7,379 nt of DNA from Bacteroidales bacterium. GTDB taxonomy: Bacteria; Bacteroidota; Bacteroidia; Bacteroidales; UBA10428. Position numbers and translations under genes: made by a program. Each line of letters opens with the position of its first letter. The first letter of the stretch is position 1. The DNA lies in assembly GCA_016938095.1 (NCBI GenBank), contig JAFGVG010000257.1, forward strand, positions 1 to 7,379, in the 5' to 3' direction. The notes beneath the pieces are model-generated. The model worked only from the letters and a program-made list of their open reading frames with translations, ran no database searches and had not been told where the DNA came from. Shown one piece after another: positions 5,241 to 7,379 of the stretch.

Positions 5241-7379
5241 TCAGAACTTTATATTATAGGTAATGGCCGGAACAATCGGGAACAGGTAGAGCTTTACCAC
5301 TTCGATTCCGCTTTCGTCGCCGCTGCTTTCGCGGTCAAGGTTTTTATCCCTGAAATAAACGGCAAAGGCATTATGCCGGTTATAGGCGTTGTAAACCGAA
5401 AGATTCAGGCTGCTTTCGAGTTTGAATGTCCTGAAATGGTAATTCAATGACAGATCGAGCCGGTGGTAGGCAGTGCCGGGTATTCGCACGCCACCCCTGT
5501 ACGAATAATCGGGTGCCCAGATGTTCCAGAAATTGTATCCCTGCTGGGGTACCGTCACCGGAATGGCAGTGGAATATACCCAGTTTGCCGACACGTCGAA
5601 TTTTTTACTGATCTCGTAATTGGCCACCAGTGAAACATTATGGGGTTTGTCGTACGTTGGGTTAAACTGCCTGCCCGAAATAATGGCCGGAATTTTCCGG
5701 AACGTCCGGATATAGGCATAGCTCAACCAACCTGTCAGCCTGCCGCTTTGTTTCCGCAGCAGGAATTCAACTCCATACGACCAGGCTTTACCAATGCGCA
5801 ATTCCCCTTCGAGATATTCCTGCGGGAGCAATGTGGCATGATCCTTAAAATCAATTGCGTTGCTGATTTCTTTGTAAAACACTTCCAGGGAGGTTTCGAT
5901 GGTGTTTTCTTTGAAATTCCTGAAGTAGCCGGCCGCCACCTGGTCAGCCAGCTGCGGTTTAACATTCGGATTACTCATAAACCACATGTCGAGCGGAAAA
6001 GTTGCTGTTGAATTCGAGGCCAGGTGCAGGTATTGTGCCGTGCGGTTGTAACTGATCTTAACCGAGCTTTTGTCAGATAATGAATAGCGAACGTTTATCC
6101 TTGGCTCGGGATTTCCGAATGTATTAAAAATGTTGCCGCTCCGGTAAACGGTTGAATCTGTGGGATTGTATTCAGCATCATAATGGTAAAGCGTTCCCTT
6201 TCCTATATTCTGAAATAGCGAAAACCGCAACCCGTAAACAACGGATAAATGCGGGCCCAGTTTTTGCTCGTTGCTTATGAAAAAAGCCGACTCTATCCCA
6301 TGATTATGAGGGTATTGCAGGGTTGGTATTTCGCTTGAATTACCAACGCCCCGGATGGAACCAGGTTTAATGGTGTGGTGTGTGATCTGCAGGCCGAATT
6401 TTATGGTGTTGGAAGGGTTGAGATACCACGTGTAGTCATTTCGCAGACTGTAATCGAGGATATGCGATTTCCAGTTAAAAGCCATTATGCCTTCGGGTAT
6501 GCCCAGGTTGTAATTGAAGTCGCTATAAATAAGGGTAAGATTCGAAAAAAGCTTGTCCATAAAAATATGGTTCCACCTTATGGTGGTTGTGGCATTGCCA
6601 AAATTCATCTGGTAGAGGTTGCCCAGTACATTGACATCTCTGCCGAAGTAACCCGAAAGGAATATCCGGTTGTTGGCATTTACCTGGTAATTTATTTTGG
6701 CATTGAGGTCGTAAAAATAGATTTTGCTGTTACGGGCAACGGAATCTGAGGCAAAGGGCAGCATAAGGTCGGCATATGTCCGGCGGGCCGACAAAGCAAA
6801 TGAAATTTTGTTTTTCACAATGGGCCCGTCAAAGGCAAAACGGCTCGAAATAAGGCCGATTCCTGCACTGCCCTTGTATTGCTGCATACTTCCCTCGTTC
6901 ATGCTTACATCGAGCACCGAGGATAACCTGCCTCCGAATTCAGCAGGTATGCCTCCCTTGTATAGTTCGATGTTTTTTACGGCATCACCGTTGAAAACAC
7001 TAAAGAACCCGAACAGATGGGAAGGGTTGTAAACAGTGGCTCCGTCGAGCAGAATAAGGTTCTGGTCGGCATTGCCACCCCTGACATTGAAACCACTCGA
7101 TCCTTCAACAGCCGTTTGAACGCCGGGAAGCAGCTGAATTGTTTTGAGTATGTCCACTTCGCCCATCAGGTTTGGAATTTTGCGGAGGGCGCGCGATTGC
7201 AATTGAACGGTACTCATTGCGGTTTCTCTTACATTTTCGTCCTTTCGTTGTGCGGTAATGGTCACGGCATCAATGGCATCCGTCACCGGTACCAGCGAAA
7301 CCGAAAGTTTAACGGATTTATTCAGGTTAATTTCCATTTCTTTAGGTTGGAAACCGATGTAGGAAACCCTGATACGGTA
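5241..7379 (-). CDS. TonB-dependent outer-membrane receptor (N-terminus outside window)
   Basis: The frame is open to the right edge, giving 712 residues. The ATG at 7337 is internal: the 14 codons before it (YRIRVSYIGFQPKE) are the end of a carboxypeptidase-regulatory-like domain, so the true start and signal peptide lie beyond the window. In residues from the window edge: domain tail to about 30, then VTITAQRK, then a plug domain at about 50-160 with LLPGVQTAVEGSSGFNVRGG, LILLDGATVYNPSHLFG and GGIPAEFGGRLSSVLDV, and then a 22-strand-type barrel ending in PAITYNIKF with the C-terminal Phe expected for outer-membrane assembly. It would import a ligand across the outer membrane using TonB energy. 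The barrel is shorter than typical SusC, closer to the receptors that pair with DUF4249 lipoproteins, and such a gene follows after 4 bp. The substrate cannot be told from sequence. Confidence 0.94.
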   Translation of the reverse strand, partial: YRIRVSYIGFQPKEMEINLNKSVKLSVSLVPVTDAIDAVTITAQRKDENVRETAMSTVQLQSRALRKIPNLMGEVDILKTIQLLPGVQTAVEGSSGFNVRGGNADQNLILLDGATVYNPSHLFGFFSVFNGDAVKNIELYKGGIPAEFGGRLSSVLDVSMNEGSMQQYKGSAGIGLISSRFAFDGPIVKNKISFALSARRTYADLMLPFASDSVARNSKIYFYDLNAKINYQVNANNRIFLSGYFGRDVNVLGNLYQMNFGNATTTIRWNHIFMDKLFSNLTLIYSDFNYNLGIPEGIMAFNWKSHILDYSLRNDYTWYLNPSNTIKFGLQITHHTIKPGSIRGVGNSSEIPTLQYPHNHGIESAFFISNEQKLGPHLSVVYGLRFSLFQNIGKGTLYHYDAEYNPTDSTVYRSGNIFNTFGNPEPRINVRYSLSDKSSVKISYNRTAQYLHLASNSTATFPLDMWFMSNPNVKPQLADQVAAGYFRNFKENTIETSLEVFYKEISNAIDFKDHATLLPQEYLEGELRIGKAWSYGVEFLLRKQSGRLTGWLSYAYIRTFRKIPAIISGRQFNPTYDKPHNVSLVANYEISKKFDVSANWVYSTAIPVTVPQQGYNFWNIWAPDYSYRGGVRIPGTAYHRLDLSLNYHFRTFKLESSLNLSVYNAYNRHNAFAVYFRDKNLDRESSGDESGIEVVKLYLFPIVPAITYNIKF

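Noticed and set aside
5640..6749. Two antisense open frames of 123-124 codons opposite the receptor gene
   Set aside because: They lie opposite the conserved receptor barrel, where aromatic-rich codons avoid antisense stops; no motif or initiation signal.
7335..7337. ATG at 7337 as the start of the TonB-dependent receptor
   Set aside because: The frame continues upstream to the window edge with a recognisable regulatory-like domain (VSYIGFQPKE), so this Met is internal.

Overview
The window is a 7.4-kb piece of a Bacteroidota (Bacteroidetes) chromosome. The evidence is a DUF5916 outer-membrane protein, a TonB-dependent receptor followed by a DUF4249 lipoprotein, a match to the Bacteroidota promoter element TAnnTTTG, and A/T-rich leaders without clear Shine-Dalgarno sites in front of the genes. 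A Bacteroidales-like environmental lineage is plausible, but order or genus cannot be fixed from the sequence alone. All genes read with the standard code. No RNA gene, insertion sequence, phage gene or CRISPR array was seen. The window is almost fully coding; the longest non-coding stretch is 220 bp.

Layout, left to right. (1) The C-terminal half of D-alanine--D-alanine ligase (+ strand, cut by the left edge). (2) Convergent with it, a large outer-membrane-type protein with an N-terminal carbohydrate-binding family 9-like domain and a DUF5916 beta-barrel (- strand). (3) A 220-bp A/T-rich divergent intergenic region (3285-3504). It carries a recognisable Bacteroidota promoter facing right, a weaker candidate facing left, and a cluster of symmetric half-sites. 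(4) A compact two-gene operon (+ strand): a six-helix inner-membrane protein of unknown function, and 3 bp later a 97-residue winged-helix regulator. (5) Convergent with, and overlapping, the regulator gene by 20 bp, an operon read leftwards: a TonB-dependent receptor (cut by the right edge) followed after 4 bp by a DUF4249 surface-type lipoprotein.

How the genes fit together. The ligase is a cytoplasmic peptidoglycan housekeeping enzyme and looks unrelated to the rest. The receptor and lipoprotein form a likely outer-membrane uptake pair, analogous in layout to SusC/SusD but with a DUF4249 protein in place of SusD; the substrate is unknown. The membrane protein and winged-helix regulator look like a self-contained regulatory unit whose promoter carries overlapping palindromes that could be the regulator's own operator. 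This unit and the DUF5916 gene are the least understood parts. I saw no clear evidence of a wholly novel multi-gene system; the operator-bearing promoter and the regulator/membrane-protein pair are the best leads.
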